Origin: an uncultured Clostridia bacterium
Lineage (GTDB): Bacteria; Bacillota; Clostridia; Lachnospirales; Anaerotignaceae
Length of the DNA: 64,000 nt
Direction of reading: 5' to 3'
NCBI GenBank assembly: GCA_944379995.1
Contig: CALWGF010000010.1
Coordinates: 1-64,000, forward strand
Position numbers and translations under genes: made by a program. Below are positions 16,987-25,681 of this stretch, in pieces (the first letter of the stretch is position 1; the number at the start of each line of letters is the position of its first letter). The notes under the pieces are model-generated. The model worked only from the letters and a program-made list of their open reading frames with translations, searched no databases and had not been told where the DNA came from.

Positions 16987-18201
16987 ATGAATAAAGTTTA
17001 TATAATAGGAATGGGTACAGGTGATGAAAGTCTTCTTACTTTTAAAGCTGTACAGAAAATAGAACAATGTGATGTTATAATAGGTGGAAAACGTCATATA
17101 GAAACATTTAAAAATAAAGAAAAAATAGAAATTAAAAATAATCTTTCGGAAATTGTAAAATACATAAATGAAAATAAAGACAATAAAAAAATTGCAATCC
17201 TTGCAAGTGGTGATGCCTTTATGTATGGTATAGGTTCATATATTGTAAAAAATGTTAAAGATATAGATTTTGAAAATATAAGTGGTATTTCATCAATACA
17301 ATATATGGCAGGTAAATGTGGCATACCTTGGCAAGATATATATATTGGAAGTGTTCATGGAAGAAATGAAAATTTCTGTGGTATTGTTTCTAATAATAAA
17401 AAAACAGCATTACTTACAGCAACAAATACTTCTGATGTTATAAAAGAACTTTATGAAAAAGGTTTTGATGATTTATATATTTATATTGGAGAAAATCTCT
17501 CTTATGAAGATGAAAAAATAACAGAAGGAACTCTTTCAGATTTAATTGAAAAACAGTTTTCAGAACTTTCTGTAATGATTATAATTAATAATTCAAAAAA
17601 AATATATGATTATATATCAGCAGGAATACCAGATGAAATGTTTGAAAGAGGAAAAGTTCCTATGACAAAAGAGGAAGTCAGAGCTGTATCAATTTCAAAA
17701 TTAAAATTAAAAAATGATAGTATTGTTTTTGATATAGGTTCAGGAACAGGCTCTGTTACTGTTGAATGTGGACTTAATTCTAAATTTGGAATGGTATATG
17801 GTTTTGAAAAAAATACAGAAGCAGTTGAACTTACAAAATTAAATCTCAAAAAATTTGGTGTACATAATTCATATGTATTTGAGGGAGATGCTCTTACAAA
17901 TATAAAAAATACTGATATAATTCCAACAAGAGTTTTTATTGGTGGTACTGGTGGAGATATGTATGAAATATTAGATGTACTTTATAAAAAATGTGAAAAT
18001 TTAAAAGTTGTAATAAATTGTATTGCAATAGAAAGTGTTTATGAAGCAATTAAGGGACTTGAAATATCAGGTTATAAAAATATTGAGTGTGTTTCTGTGT
18101 CTGTATCAAGAAATAAAAAAGCAGGTAGCAAAAATATGATGATAGCACAAAATAATGTATATATTATAAGTGGTGAGAAGGGAGATATAAGTGAAAGGTA
18201 A
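16987..18201 (+). CDS. cbiET: Fused CbiE-CbiT precorrin-6B methyltransferase
   Basis: A 404-residue fusion. Residues 1 to about 205 are a tetrapyrrole methylase (CbiE: YIIGMGTGDESLLT, LASGDAFMYG, SGISSIQYMAGKCG). Residues about 208-404 are a class I SAM methyltransferase (CbiT: GIPDEMFERGKVPMTKEEVR, then SAM motif FDIGSGTGSVTVE near 248-260). Together they methylate C5 and C15 and decarboxylate the C12 acetate. The two are separate genes in Salmonella and fused in CobL of the aerobic pathway. It ends inside cbiL with an 11-nt overlap. Confidence 0.94.
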   Translation: MNKVYIIGMGTGDESLLTFKAVQKIEQCDVIIGGKRHIETFKNKEKIEIKNNLSEIVKYINENKDNKKIAILASGDAFMYGIGSYIVKNVKDIDFENISGISSIQYMAGKCGIPWQDIYIGSVHGRNENFCGIVSNNKKTALLTATNTSDVIKELYEKGFDDLYIYIGENLSYEDEKITEGTLSDLIEKQFSELSVMIIINNSKKIYDYISAGIPDEMFERGKVPMTKEEVRAVSISKLKLKNDSIVFDIGSGTGSVTVECGLNSKFGMVYGFEKNTEAVELTKLNLKKFGVHNSYVFEGDALTNIKNTDIIPTRVFIGGTGGDMYEILDVLYKKCENLKVVINCIAIESVYEAIKGLEISGYKNIECVSVSVSRNKKAGSKNMMIAQNNVYIISGEKGDISER

Positions 18202-18883
18202 ATTTTTTGGAGTTGGAGTTGGTCCAGGTGACCCAGAACTTATAACAGTTAAAGCAATAAATGTACTTAAAAATTGTGATTGTGTTGTTGTACCAAAAGC
18301 AGAAGGTCGTGACAGCACAGTTTTTAAAATAGCAAAAGAATACATAAAAAGTGATTGTGAAATATGTGAAGTGGCTTTTTCTATGGTTAAGGATAGTGAG
18401 AAAAGAAAACAAAGCAGAGAAGAAGCAGCAAAAATAATAGCTGAAATACTTGATAAAGATAAAAAAGTTGCTTTTATAACACTTGGAGATATTTCTGTAT
18501 ATAGTACTTGTATGTATGTTTATAAAATACTTTTCGAAAAAGGATATGAATGTGAACTTATAGCAGGAGTACCTTCATTTTGTGCAGTTGCTTCAAAAGT
18601 AGGAGAAAGCCTTGGAGAAGATGGAGAAAGTTTTGGTATAGTTCCTTCTGCACTTGGAACAGATAAACTTTCAAAAGCTGTTAAAGATTTTGATACAGTT
18701 GTTATTATGAAATCAGCAAAAAAAATTGAATATGTAAAAGAAATTCTTAAGAAAGAAGGATTTAATAATATAAAAGGTGTTATGAATTGTGGTCTTGAAA
18801 ATGAACGTATTTTTATGAACTATGATGAAATAGAAGGTGACCTTGGATATTTTACAACACTTATAGCAAAAAGAGGTGAATAA
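18191..18883 (+). CDS. cbiL: Cobalt-factor II C20-methyltransferase CbiL
   Basis: A 230-residue tetrapyrrole methylase of the CbiL/CobI type. It opens with FFGVGVGPGDPELITVKA and has TLGDISVYSTCMYV and AGVPSFCAVASKVG, which form the precorrin and SAM pocket. CbiL puts the C20 methyl on the corrin ring, the first methylation after factor II. It starts at GTG 18191, within the cbiET gene, with GAGAAGGGAG upstream, so translation is coupled. Confidence 0.93.
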   Translation: MKGKFFGVGVGPGDPELITVKAINVLKNCDCVVVPKAEGRDSTVFKIAKEYIKSDCEICEVAFSMVKDSEKRKQSREEAAKIIAEILDKDKKVAFITLGDISVYSTCMYVYKILFEKGYECELIAGVPSFCAVASKVGESLGEDGESFGIVPSALGTDKLSKAVKDFDTVVIMKSAKKIEYVKEILKKEGFNNIKGVMNCGLENERIFMNYDEIEGDLGYFTTLIAKRGE

Positions 18884-18886
18884 TAA

Positions 18887-19630
18887 ATGGTTTATATAGT
18901 TGGTGCAGGCTCGGGAGATGTAGAGCTTATAACTGTAAAAGGACTTAAAAGAGTTAAAGAAGCAGACATAATTATATATGCAGGTTCTCTTGTTAATCCT
19001 GAAATTTTAAAAGAAGCAAAAGAAAATTGTGAAATACATAATAGTGCATATATGAACCTTGAAGAAGTAATTGATGTTATTAAAAAAGGTCATAATGAAG
19101 GTAAAAATATAGTTAGATTACATACAGGTGACCCTTCAATATATGGTGCAATACGTGAACAAATGGATATTTTAAGAGAAAATAATATTCCTTTTGAAAA
19201 TATACCAGGTGTGAGTTCATTTTGTGGTGCTGCCGCTGCACTTCAAGCAGAATATACACTTCCGGCAGTTTCTCAAACTGTAATACTTACAAGAATGGAA
19301 GGAAGAACTGCTGTACCAGAAAAAGAAAGTATTGAAAGCCTTTCAAAACATAATGCTACAATGATTATATTTTTAAGTGTGGGAATGATAGATGAACTTG
19401 TAAAAAGACTTATGGAAGGATATTCAGAAAATACACCGGCAGCAGTTGTGTATAAAGCAACTTGGAAAGATGAAAAAATTGTAAGAGGGACACTTTCTGA
19501 TATAGCTTTAAAAACAAAAGAAGCAGGCATAAATAAAACTGCTCTTGTTATAATTGGCAACTGTCTTGGTGATGATTATGAGCTTTCAAAATTGTATGAT
19601 AAAAACTTTAAAACAGAATTTAGAAAATAA
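18887..19630 (+). CDS. cbiF: Cobalt-precorrin-4 C11-methyltransferase CbiF
   Basis: A 247-residue tetrapyrrole methylase matching CbiF/CobM: VYIVGAGSGDVELITVKG, YAGSLVNPEIL (typical of this subgroup), RLHTGDPSIYGAIREQMD, PGVSSFCGAAAAL and LSVGMIDELV. It methylates C11 before ring contraction is completed by CbiG. It starts 3 nt after cbiL and is followed one base later by cbiG. Confidence 0.95.
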   Translation: MVYIVGAGSGDVELITVKGLKRVKEADIIIYAGSLVNPEILKEAKENCEIHNSAYMNLEEVIDVIKKGHNEGKNIVRLHTGDPSIYGAIREQMDILRENNIPFENIPGVSSFCGAAAALQAEYTLPAVSQTVILTRMEGRTAVPEKESIESLSKHNATMIIFLSVGMIDELVKRLMEGYSENTPAAVVYKATWKDEKIVRGTLSDIALKTKEAGINKTALVIIGNCLGDDYELSKLYDKNFKTEFRK

Positions 19631-19631
19631 T

Positions 19632-20603
19632 ATGAAAATAGCAGTTTTTTATATTACAGAACAAGGGAAAAAAACAGCATTTAAAATTTCTGAAAATATT
19701 GATTGTGATATTTTTGATAAATATGAACTTAAAAATATAGATAAATATTTTTATGAATATGACAATATTGTTTTTATAATGGCAACAGGAATAGTTGTAA
19801 GAAAAATTGCAAATCTTATAAAGAGTAAAAAAACAGACCCAGCCGTTGTTGTGTGTGATGAAAAAGGTAATTTTGCAATAAGTTTACTTTCTGGTCATAT
19901 AGGTGGTGCAAATGAATTTGCAAAAAAAATAGCTGATATAATAGGGGCGATACCTGTTATTACAACATCAACAGATGTAAATAATAAAATTGCTTTTGAT
20001 GTATTTGCAAAAGAAAATGGATTAGTTATTAAAAATATTGAAAATATGAAATATGTTAGTGGTGATATTGTAAATAATAGTAATGTAGGATTATTTTCAG
20101 ATGTTGAATTAAAAGGTGAAATTCCAAGCTATATATTAAAAAATATAAAGTGTAACAGTAATGTTTTTATTACACAATATAAAAAAGATACATCAAATAG
20201 AGATGTTGTACTTGTACCTAAAAAATATATTATTGGAATAGGTTGTAAAAAAAATACACCTTTTGAAAATATAAAAGAAGCTGTTTATGATTTTTTAGGA
20301 AATATTGATATTTTAGCTATAAAAGCATTTATTTCAATAGACCTTAAAAATAATGAAAAAGGTATAGTTGATTTTTGTAATTTATTAGATATAGATTTTA
20401 TAACATATACAGCAGATGAACTTTTATCTGTTAAAGGTAATTTTACAGAGTCAGAGTTTGTAAAAAAAACAACAGGTGTTTCAAATGTGTGTGAAAGAAG
20501 TATAAAATGTTATGATGAAAATGCTGATATTATTATAAATAAAACTGTTTATAAAGGTATTACACTTGCTTTGGGAGAAATAAAAACATATTGTAAGTTT
20601 TAA
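19632..20603 (+). CDS. cbiG: Cobalt-precorrin-5A hydrolase CbiG
   Basis: A 323-residue CbiG that opens the delta-lactone of cobalt-precorrin-5A and releases acetaldehyde. Marks include FIMATGIVVRKIA, GNFAISLLSGHIGGANEFA with a conserved His, TTSTDVN, GIGCKKNTPFENI and GVSNVCERS. The ATG at 19632 is 1 nt after the cbiF stop; the longer frame reaching back into cbiF is not a plausible start. No cbiH or cbiJ follows, although they often neighbour cbiG in other genomes. Confidence 0.94.
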   Translation: MKIAVFYITEQGKKTAFKISENIDCDIFDKYELKNIDKYFYEYDNIVFIMATGIVVRKIANLIKSKKTDPAVVVCDEKGNFAISLLSGHIGGANEFAKKIADIIGAIPVITTSTDVNNKIAFDVFAKENGLVIKNIENMKYVSGDIVNNSNVGLFSDVELKGEIPSYILKNIKCNSNVFITQYKKDTSNRDVVLVPKKYIIGIGCKKNTPFENIKEAVYDFLGNIDILAIKAFISIDLKNNEKGIVDFCNLLDIDFITYTADELLSVKGNFTESEFVKKTTGVSNVCERSIKCYDENADIIINKTVYKGITLALGEIKTYCKF

Positions 20604-20614
20604 AAGGAGTAGTA

Positions 20615-21307
20615 ATGGAATATAAAAATACTGTAAAAGGAATATTTAAAAATCGTCCAAATAGATTTATTGCAAATGTTATTATAAATGGAAAAGAAGA
20701 AACAGTACATGTTAAAAATACAGGAAGATGTAAAGAACTTCTTATTGAAGGAGTTACTGTTATACTTGAAGAAAGTGACAATACTAACAGAAAAACAAAA
20801 TATTCACTTATATCTGTATATAAAGGCGAAAAACTTATAAATATGGACTCTCAATCACCTAATTCAGTTTTTGCAGAAGCTCTTATTGATGGGGAAATAG
20901 AACAAATTGGTTCTGTGGATTTTTTAAAGAGGGAAGTAAAATATAATAATTCAAGATTTGATATATATTATGAAAAAAATAATAAAAAAGGCTTTATTGA
21001 GGTTAAGGGAGTCACTCTTGAAGAAAATGGAGTTGTAATGTTTCCAGATGCACCTACTGAAAGAGGTACAAAACATATATTAGAGCTTATTGAGGCTAAA
21101 AAAGAAGGATATGATGTTGGTATAGCTTTTGTTGTACAAATGAAAGATGTAAAATATTTTACACCAAATAAAGAAAGAGATAAAAAGTTTTATGATGCAC
21201 TTTATAAAGCATATAAAGAAGGTGTAAATATATATGTATATGATTGTATTGTTACTGAAAATTCTATAACATTGGACAAAAAAGTAATGGGCGGTGTTAT
21301 ATTTTAA
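20615..21307 (+). CDS. sfsA: SfsA family protein
   Basis: A 230-residue SfsA (sugar fermentation stimulation protein). Typical features are an OB-fold-like N-terminus with RPNRFIANV and HVKNTGRCKELL, and a nuclease-like C-terminus with KGFIEVKGVTL, PDAPTERGTKH and DVGIAFVVQM. The acidic/Lys arrangement resembles PD-(D/E)xK enzymes, but no activity is established for the family. It lies 11 nt after cbiG with its own AAGGAG, so it is likely the last gene of the cobalamin transcript. The metabolic link is not obvious. Confidence 0.93.
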   Translation: MEYKNTVKGIFKNRPNRFIANVIINGKEETVHVKNTGRCKELLIEGVTVILEESDNTNRKTKYSLISVYKGEKLINMDSQSPNSVFAEALIDGEIEQIGSVDFLKREVKYNNSRFDIYYEKNNKKGFIEVKGVTLEENGVVMFPDAPTERGTKHILELIEAKKEGYDVGIAFVVQMKDVKYFTPNKERDKKFYDALYKAYKEGVNIYVYDCIVTENSITLDKKVMGGVIF

Positions 21308-21312
21308 TTATA

Positions 21313-21352
21313 CTTTAAATATATTATAACAATAATATATTTAAGGGGTTTT
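21313..21352 (+). promoter_or_regulatory. Strong hairpin overlapping the next gene's SD
   Basis: CTTTAAATATATTAT (21313-21327) pairs with ATAATATATTTAAGG (21332-21346), 15 bp with one T.G pair and an AACA loop, then GGTTTTT. It can end the cobalamin-sfsA transcript. The 3' arm includes the AAGG of the AAGGGG SD of the carboxypeptidase gene, so it may also limit its translation. Confidence 0.55.
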
Positions 21353-21356
21353 TGAT

Positions 21357-22529
21357 TTGAATAATATATTTAAAAGAATAATAACCTTTGTTATTACAAC
21401 TGTTTTTATTATTACAAGCGTTATACCTATTTATGCAGAAGAAGAAAATACAGATATGGGGCTTGTATCAAAAAGTTATGTTCTTATGGAAGAAACAACA
21501 GGAGAAGTGCTTCTTGAAAATAATGGACATGAAAAACTTCCTCCTGCTAGTGTTACAAAGGTAATGACATTACTTTTGATATTTGAAGCATTAGAAAGTG
21601 GAAAAATTAAATATGATGATACAGTAACAGTAAGTGCTCATGCTGCAAGTATGGGTGGAAGTCAAGTTTTTCTTGAAGAGGGTGAAACTCAAACAGTAAA
21701 AGATATGATAAAATGTATATCAATAGCATCTGCAAATGATGCTTCTGTTGCTATGGCAGAGCATATAGGTGGAAGTGAAGAAGGCTTTGTAAAAATGATG
21801 AATGAAAGAGCCAAAGAATTAGGTATGAATGATACTAATTTTGTAAATGCTTGTGGGCTTGATGCAGACGGTCATGTAACATCAGCATATGACATAGCTT
21901 TAATGTCACGACAACTTATAAGTAATCACCCTGAAATAAAAGAGTATACAACAACTTGGCAGGATACAATAATACATAAAACAAAAAAAGGTGACACAGA
22001 GTTTGGTCTTACAAATACAAATAAACTTATAAAACAATATGACAAAGCAACAGGACTTAAAACAGGTAGTACAGGAAATGCTTTATATTGTCTTTCAGGT
22101 ACAGCCGAAAATGATAATATAAAACTTATAGCAGTCGTAATGGCTGCTCCTAATCCAACAACAAGATTTAATGAAGTTGTTAAACTTTTTGAATATGGTT
22201 TTGCTAATTATGGTATTGAAAATGTAGGTAAAAAAGGTGATGTTGTTGCTGAAGTTCCTATATACAAAGGCAGCGAAAGTACAGTTACAGGAAAAACCTC
22301 AGAAGATATAAATATACTTGTCAAAAAAGGAAATGGAGCTGAAATAGAAACAAAAACAGAAATATTACCATCGCTTATAGCACCTGTTAATGAGGGTGAT
22401 AAAATAGGTGAGGTTATATATATGTCTGAAGGTGTTGAAAAGGGAAGATGTGATATATTAGCAGCAAATTCCGTTGATAAAATAAATATAGGTCAAATGA
22501 TGAAAAAATTATTATCATTGTGGTGTTAA
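21357..22529 (+). CDS. D-alanyl-D-alanine carboxypeptidase (DacF/PBP5 type)
   Basis: A 390-residue secreted serine-type D,D-carboxypeptidase that trims the terminal D-Ala of peptidoglycan pentapeptides. It has an N-terminal signal segment (hydrophobic residues about 8-24, AYA-like cleavage near 27). The three active-site motifs are S65-VT-K68, S125-A-N127 and K235-T-G237. A C-terminal PBP5-type beta domain (about 285-365) and a terminal amphipathic region follow. The start is a TTG preceded by AAGGGG, which is partly inside a hairpin. It is convergent with spoIVB. Two such enzymes lie in this window; the other is at 23884-25065. Confidence 0.93.
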   Translation: MNNIFKRIITFVITTVFIITSVIPIYAEEENTDMGLVSKSYVLMEETTGEVLLENNGHEKLPPASVTKVMTLLLIFEALESGKIKYDDTVTVSAHAASMGGSQVFLEEGETQTVKDMIKCISIASANDASVAMAEHIGGSEEGFVKMMNERAKELGMNDTNFVNACGLDADGHVTSAYDIALMSRQLISNHPEIKEYTTTWQDTIIHKTKKGDTEFGLTNTNKLIKQYDKATGLKTGSTGNALYCLSGTAENDNIKLIAVVMAAPNPTTRFNEVVKLFEYGFANYGIENVGKKGDVVAEVPIYKGSESTVTGKTSEDINILVKKGNGAEIETKTEILPSLIAPVNEGDKIGEVIYMSEGVEKGRCDILAANSVDKINIGQMMKKLLSLWC

Positions 22530-22534
22530 TAAAA

Positions 22535-22562
22535 AAAGTGTGAAGTTGTCTTCACACTTTTT
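22535..22562. terminator. Bidirectional terminator, carboxypeptidase / spoIVB
   Basis: AAAGTGTGAAG (22535-22545) pairs with CTTCACACTTT (22550-22560) around TTGT. An A-run precedes it and a T-run follows, so it suits both convergent genes. Confidence 0.85.
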
Positions 22563-23809
22563 TAAAGCATATTTTCAATAAATATTCCATAGCCTTTTGT
22601 AGGGTCATTTACAAATACATGTGTAACAGCACCTATTATATGATTATCTTGTATAATAGGACTTCCGCTCATTCCTTGAATGATACCACCGGTTTGTGAG
22701 AGTAATTTTTCATCAGTAATTCTTATAATCATACATTTTGAAGGATTTGAAGTATTTATATCAATGCTTTCTATATTTATTTCATATTTTTCAACTTTAT
22801 TTCCCGAAATATTAGTAAGAATATATGCTTTTCCTTCTTTTATATTTTCTTTTGTAGCTATTGGTAAAGCTTCTTGTTCTGTAAAATCTACATTTTCGCT
22901 GTATATTTTACCATATAAACCACACTCTGTATTTTGATATATTTCTCCTATTACTTTAGTATCATCTGTTTCTCCACTAAGTTCTCCAGGTATACCTTTT
23001 TCACCTTTTTTTATACCTGAAATAATAGTTTCTGTTATTTTACCATCTTTTATTGAAAGAAGACTTTTTGTATCAATATCATAAACACCATGACCTAAAG
23101 CTCCAAAACCTTTTGTTTGAGGATTATAATATGTTAAAGTTCCTATACCTTGTGTACAATCTCTCACCCAAGCACCTATTTTTTGTTTACCATCTTCTGT
23201 TGATATTATAGGAGTAAGAGTTTCTTGTAATGTTTCGCCGTTTCTTACTATGCTAATATTTAGAGAGCCGGTTGAACTTTCTACAATTTCTATAAGTTCT
23301 TCTTTTTGAGTTATTTTTTCACCATTTACATGAGTTATTAAATCGCCTGTTTTTAATACTCCTTTAGAAGGCTGACAAACTTCGTTTGTATCTTTATTAA
23401 CATATCCTGTACCTAAAACAAGTATACCATCTGTGTCAACAGTAACTCCAACAGCTTTTCCAACAGGAACAAGTTTTATTTCTGGTGAAACATTTACACT
23501 TACACTTTTCACAGGTACACCAAGAATTGACATATCTATTTTTGCAGTTCCTGATTGTATAGGATTTATTTCTATTGTGCCAAAATCTGTTTGTATATTT
23601 TCTGAAACTGTATTTTCAGAAATGTTTAAAACATTTACACTTTCTTCATCAATACTTGCATTTGCAATACCTACAAATAAATTTTTTGTTTGTCCTTCTA
23701 TAAGTTTTATATTTGATGGAATTGAAAAATATATAAGGGCAAATGATATAATAGCTGTAATAAGTAATGATAAAGATAGTTTTTTTATAAATTTATTTTT
23801 TACTACCAT
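22562..23809 (-). CDS. spoIVB: SpoIVB signalling serine peptidase
   Basis: A 415-residue SpoIVB (peptidase family S55). It has an N-terminal membrane anchor (about 12-30), a PDZ domain (about 115-200, with GVLKTGDLITHVNG) and a peptidase domain. The probable catalytic triad is H240 (GALGHGVYD), D366 (IRITDEK) and S381 (GMSGSPII), close to the positions known in Bacillus. In the family it is made in the forespore and cleaves SpoIVFA to release pro-sigma-K processing. It follows dacF by 74 nt in the same direction. In Bacillus spo0A follows spoIVB; here it does not. Confidence 0.95.
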   Translation of the reverse strand: MVVKNKFIKKLSLSLLITAIISFALIYFSIPSNIKLIEGQTKNLFVGIANASIDEESVNVLNISENTVSENIQTDFGTIEINPIQSGTAKIDMSILGVPVKSVSVNVSPEIKLVPVGKAVGVTVDTDGILVLGTGYVNKDTNEVCQPSKGVLKTGDLITHVNGEKITQKEELIEIVESSTGSLNISIVRNGETLQETLTPIISTEDGKQKIGAWVRDCTQGIGTLTYYNPQTKGFGALGHGVYDIDTKSLLSIKDGKITETIISGIKKGEKGIPGELSGETDDTKVIGEIYQNTECGLYGKIYSENVDFTEQEALPIATKENIKEGKAYILTNISGNKVEKYEINIESIDINTSNPSKCMIIRITDEKLLSQTGGIIQGMSGSPIIQDNHIIGAVTHVFVNDPTKGYGIFIENML

Positions 23810-23883
23810 ATATTTTCACTCCATTACATTTTTATTTTCATATATAAGTTGCCCTTATAATAAAACCTTATACAGTAAAATAA

Positions 23884-25065
23884 TTAAAGTATTTCAAATT
23901 TTTTCAGTATGTTTTCAAAAAGAACATTTCCGCTTTCATTCCAAATATTAAATATTTTTTTAGACGATACTTTAATATCGTTTCTTTCTGCACTTTCTGA
24001 AGTTTTTATATTTACTTCACATTCTTTAATATCATTTATAAATATTTCTGCTTTTCCTATAATTGTATTTTCCAATACTGGTGCTTCTAAAGAGTCTGGA
24101 AGAACTATATTTATTTTTATATTTTGTTTTTCTTCTTCTGATAAAGGTAATGTTATAGAGTCACACATTTCTGTTGATATAAATTGTTTTTTTGATGTTG
24201 TTATAGGTATATTTCCTGTAAAATCACCTTCAACTACTATTTCTGTATCTGAAAAATTTTCAAAACCGTAGTTTAAAATATTTTTTGTATCAATCCATTT
24301 TTGTTCTTTTCCTGTATCTCCCCAACCACTTCCAAGTACAACAGAAATAAGAGTTTGACCATTTCTTTGGGCTGCACCAACAAAACAATGACCAGCTTTT
24401 CCAGTAAATCCTGTTTTTACACCTATTGCACCTTCATATTCTGTTAGAAGTCTGTCTTTATTTGTTACATTGTGTGTTTTTGTTCCATTTACTGTGTAAA
24501 ATGGTGTTTTTATTATTTCTCTAAATGTATCATTTTTTAATGCATAAGCTGTTATTATTGCCATGTCTTTTGCTGTTGAGTGGTGGTCATCAAGGTCAAG
24601 CCCATTTGGTGTTTTAAAAACTGTATCTGTACAACCTAAAGACTTTGCTTTTTCTGTCATCATAATACAAAAATCTTCAACACTTCCACCTATAAATTCT
24701 GCTATTGCAACAGCTGTATCATTATATGATGAAAGCATCATAGCATAAAGCATATCTTTTAATGTGTATTGTTCACCTTCAAGTATATGAAGTTTTACTT
24801 CTGGAGCAGACTGGGCACGTTTGCTTACAGTAAGTGTTTCATCAAGTTTACCACTTTCTATTGCTAATATAGCAGTCATTATTTTTGTTGTACTTGCCAT
24901 AGCTAATGGTTCATTTTCATTTTTGCCCCATAATATACGACCTGTTTCAAAATCCATAAGTACTGCACCAAGAGCATTTACTTTTGGAGAGTTTTCAGCA
25001 TATATATTAATTTGAAATGAAAATGTTATTATAAAAACAAGTAATAAAGCTATAAATTTTTTCAT
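23884..25065 (-). CDS. dacF: D-alanyl-D-alanine carboxypeptidase DacF
   Basis: A 393-residue exported D,D-carboxypeptidase with a signal peptide (hydrophobic residues about 4-20, ending near IYAEN). Active-site motifs are S58-TT-K61, S113-Y-N115 and K217-T-G219. A PBP5-like beta domain occupies about 265-350. The SYN triad and the neighbouring sporulation gene spoIVB suggest the sporulation carboxypeptidase DacF, but the paralogue at 21357 is similar and the assignment between them is inference. The SD TAGGAG is 8 nt before the ATG. It lies 65 nt after scpB on the same strand. Confidence 0.9.
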   Translation of the reverse strand: MKKFIALLLVFIITFSFQINIYAENSPKVNALGAVLMDFETGRILWGKNENEPLAMASTTKIMTAILAIESGKLDETLTVSKRAQSAPEVKLHILEGEQYTLKDMLYAMMLSSYNDTAVAIAEFIGGSVEDFCIMMTEKAKSLGCTDTVFKTPNGLDLDDHHSTAKDMAIITAYALKNDTFREIIKTPFYTVNGTKTHNVTNKDRLLTEYEGAIGVKTGFTGKAGHCFVGAAQRNGQTLISVVLGSGWGDTGKEQKWIDTKNILNYGFENFSDTEIVVEGDFTGNIPITTSKKQFISTEMCDSITLPLSEEEKQNIKINIVLPDSLEAPVLENTIIGKAEIFINDIKECEVNIKTSESAERNDIKVSSKKIFNIWNESGNVLFENILKKFEIL

Positions 25066-25130
25066 AAAAAAAACTCCTATCTTTATGTGATAGAAGTATT
25101 TTTTGTAATATTAGTATTAATATGTATTTT

Positions 25131-25679
25131 TTATTTATTTTCAGTATTTTCTAAATTTTCCAATGATATTTTTTCATCAAGAGGCGGAAGTTCTTTTACT
25201 GATGTAAAACCAAAATATCTGAGAAATTCTTTTGTTGTACCAAAAAGAATTGGTTTTCCCAGTGTATCAAGACGTCCTTTTTCACATACTAATTTTTTTT
25301 CAACAAGTTTATTTACAGCATGTTCAGAGTTTACACCTCGTATTTCTTCTATTTGTGATTTTGTTATAGGTTGTTTATATGCTATTATTGCAAGAGTTTC
25401 AAGTAGTGCCTGTGTAAGTCCCTGTTTTTGTGGTGATTTATACATATGTCGTATATAATCAAAACATTGTGGTGATGTACACATTTGATATGAATTTTCA
25501 TATTCTACAATTTGTATTCCTCTTTTTTCAGAAGCATATTTATCAGATAAAGAACGTATAATAGCTTTTGTTGTAGCTTTGTCCATATCTATTGTTTGAG
25601 CAAGTACAGATATAGGAACAGCTTCTCCGGATATAAAAAGGAGAGATTCAATTACAGCTTCAAGTTCATTAAGTTTCAA
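25131..25679 (-). CDS. scpB: Segregation and condensation protein B
   Basis: A 182-residue ScpB, the winged-helix subunit of the SMC-ScpAB condensin. Marks are AVIESLLFISGEAVP at the N-terminus, then QGLTQALLETLAIIAYKQPIT, IEEIRGVNSEHAVNKL and GRLDTLGKPILFGTTKEFLR-type sequence. It starts at a TTG 2 nt after the scpA stop, with GGAAGTGAT upstream, so the two subunits are translationally coupled. Confidence 0.95.
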   Translation of the reverse strand: MKLNELEAVIESLLFISGEAVPISVLAQTIDMDKATTKAIIRSLSDKYASEKRGIQIVEYENSYQMCTSPQCFDYIRHMYKSPQKQGLTQALLETLAIIAYKQPITKSQIEEIRGVNSEHAVNKLVEKKLVCEKGRLDTLGKPILFGTTKEFLRYFGFTSVKELPPLDEKISLENLENTENK

Positions 25680-25681
25680 TT

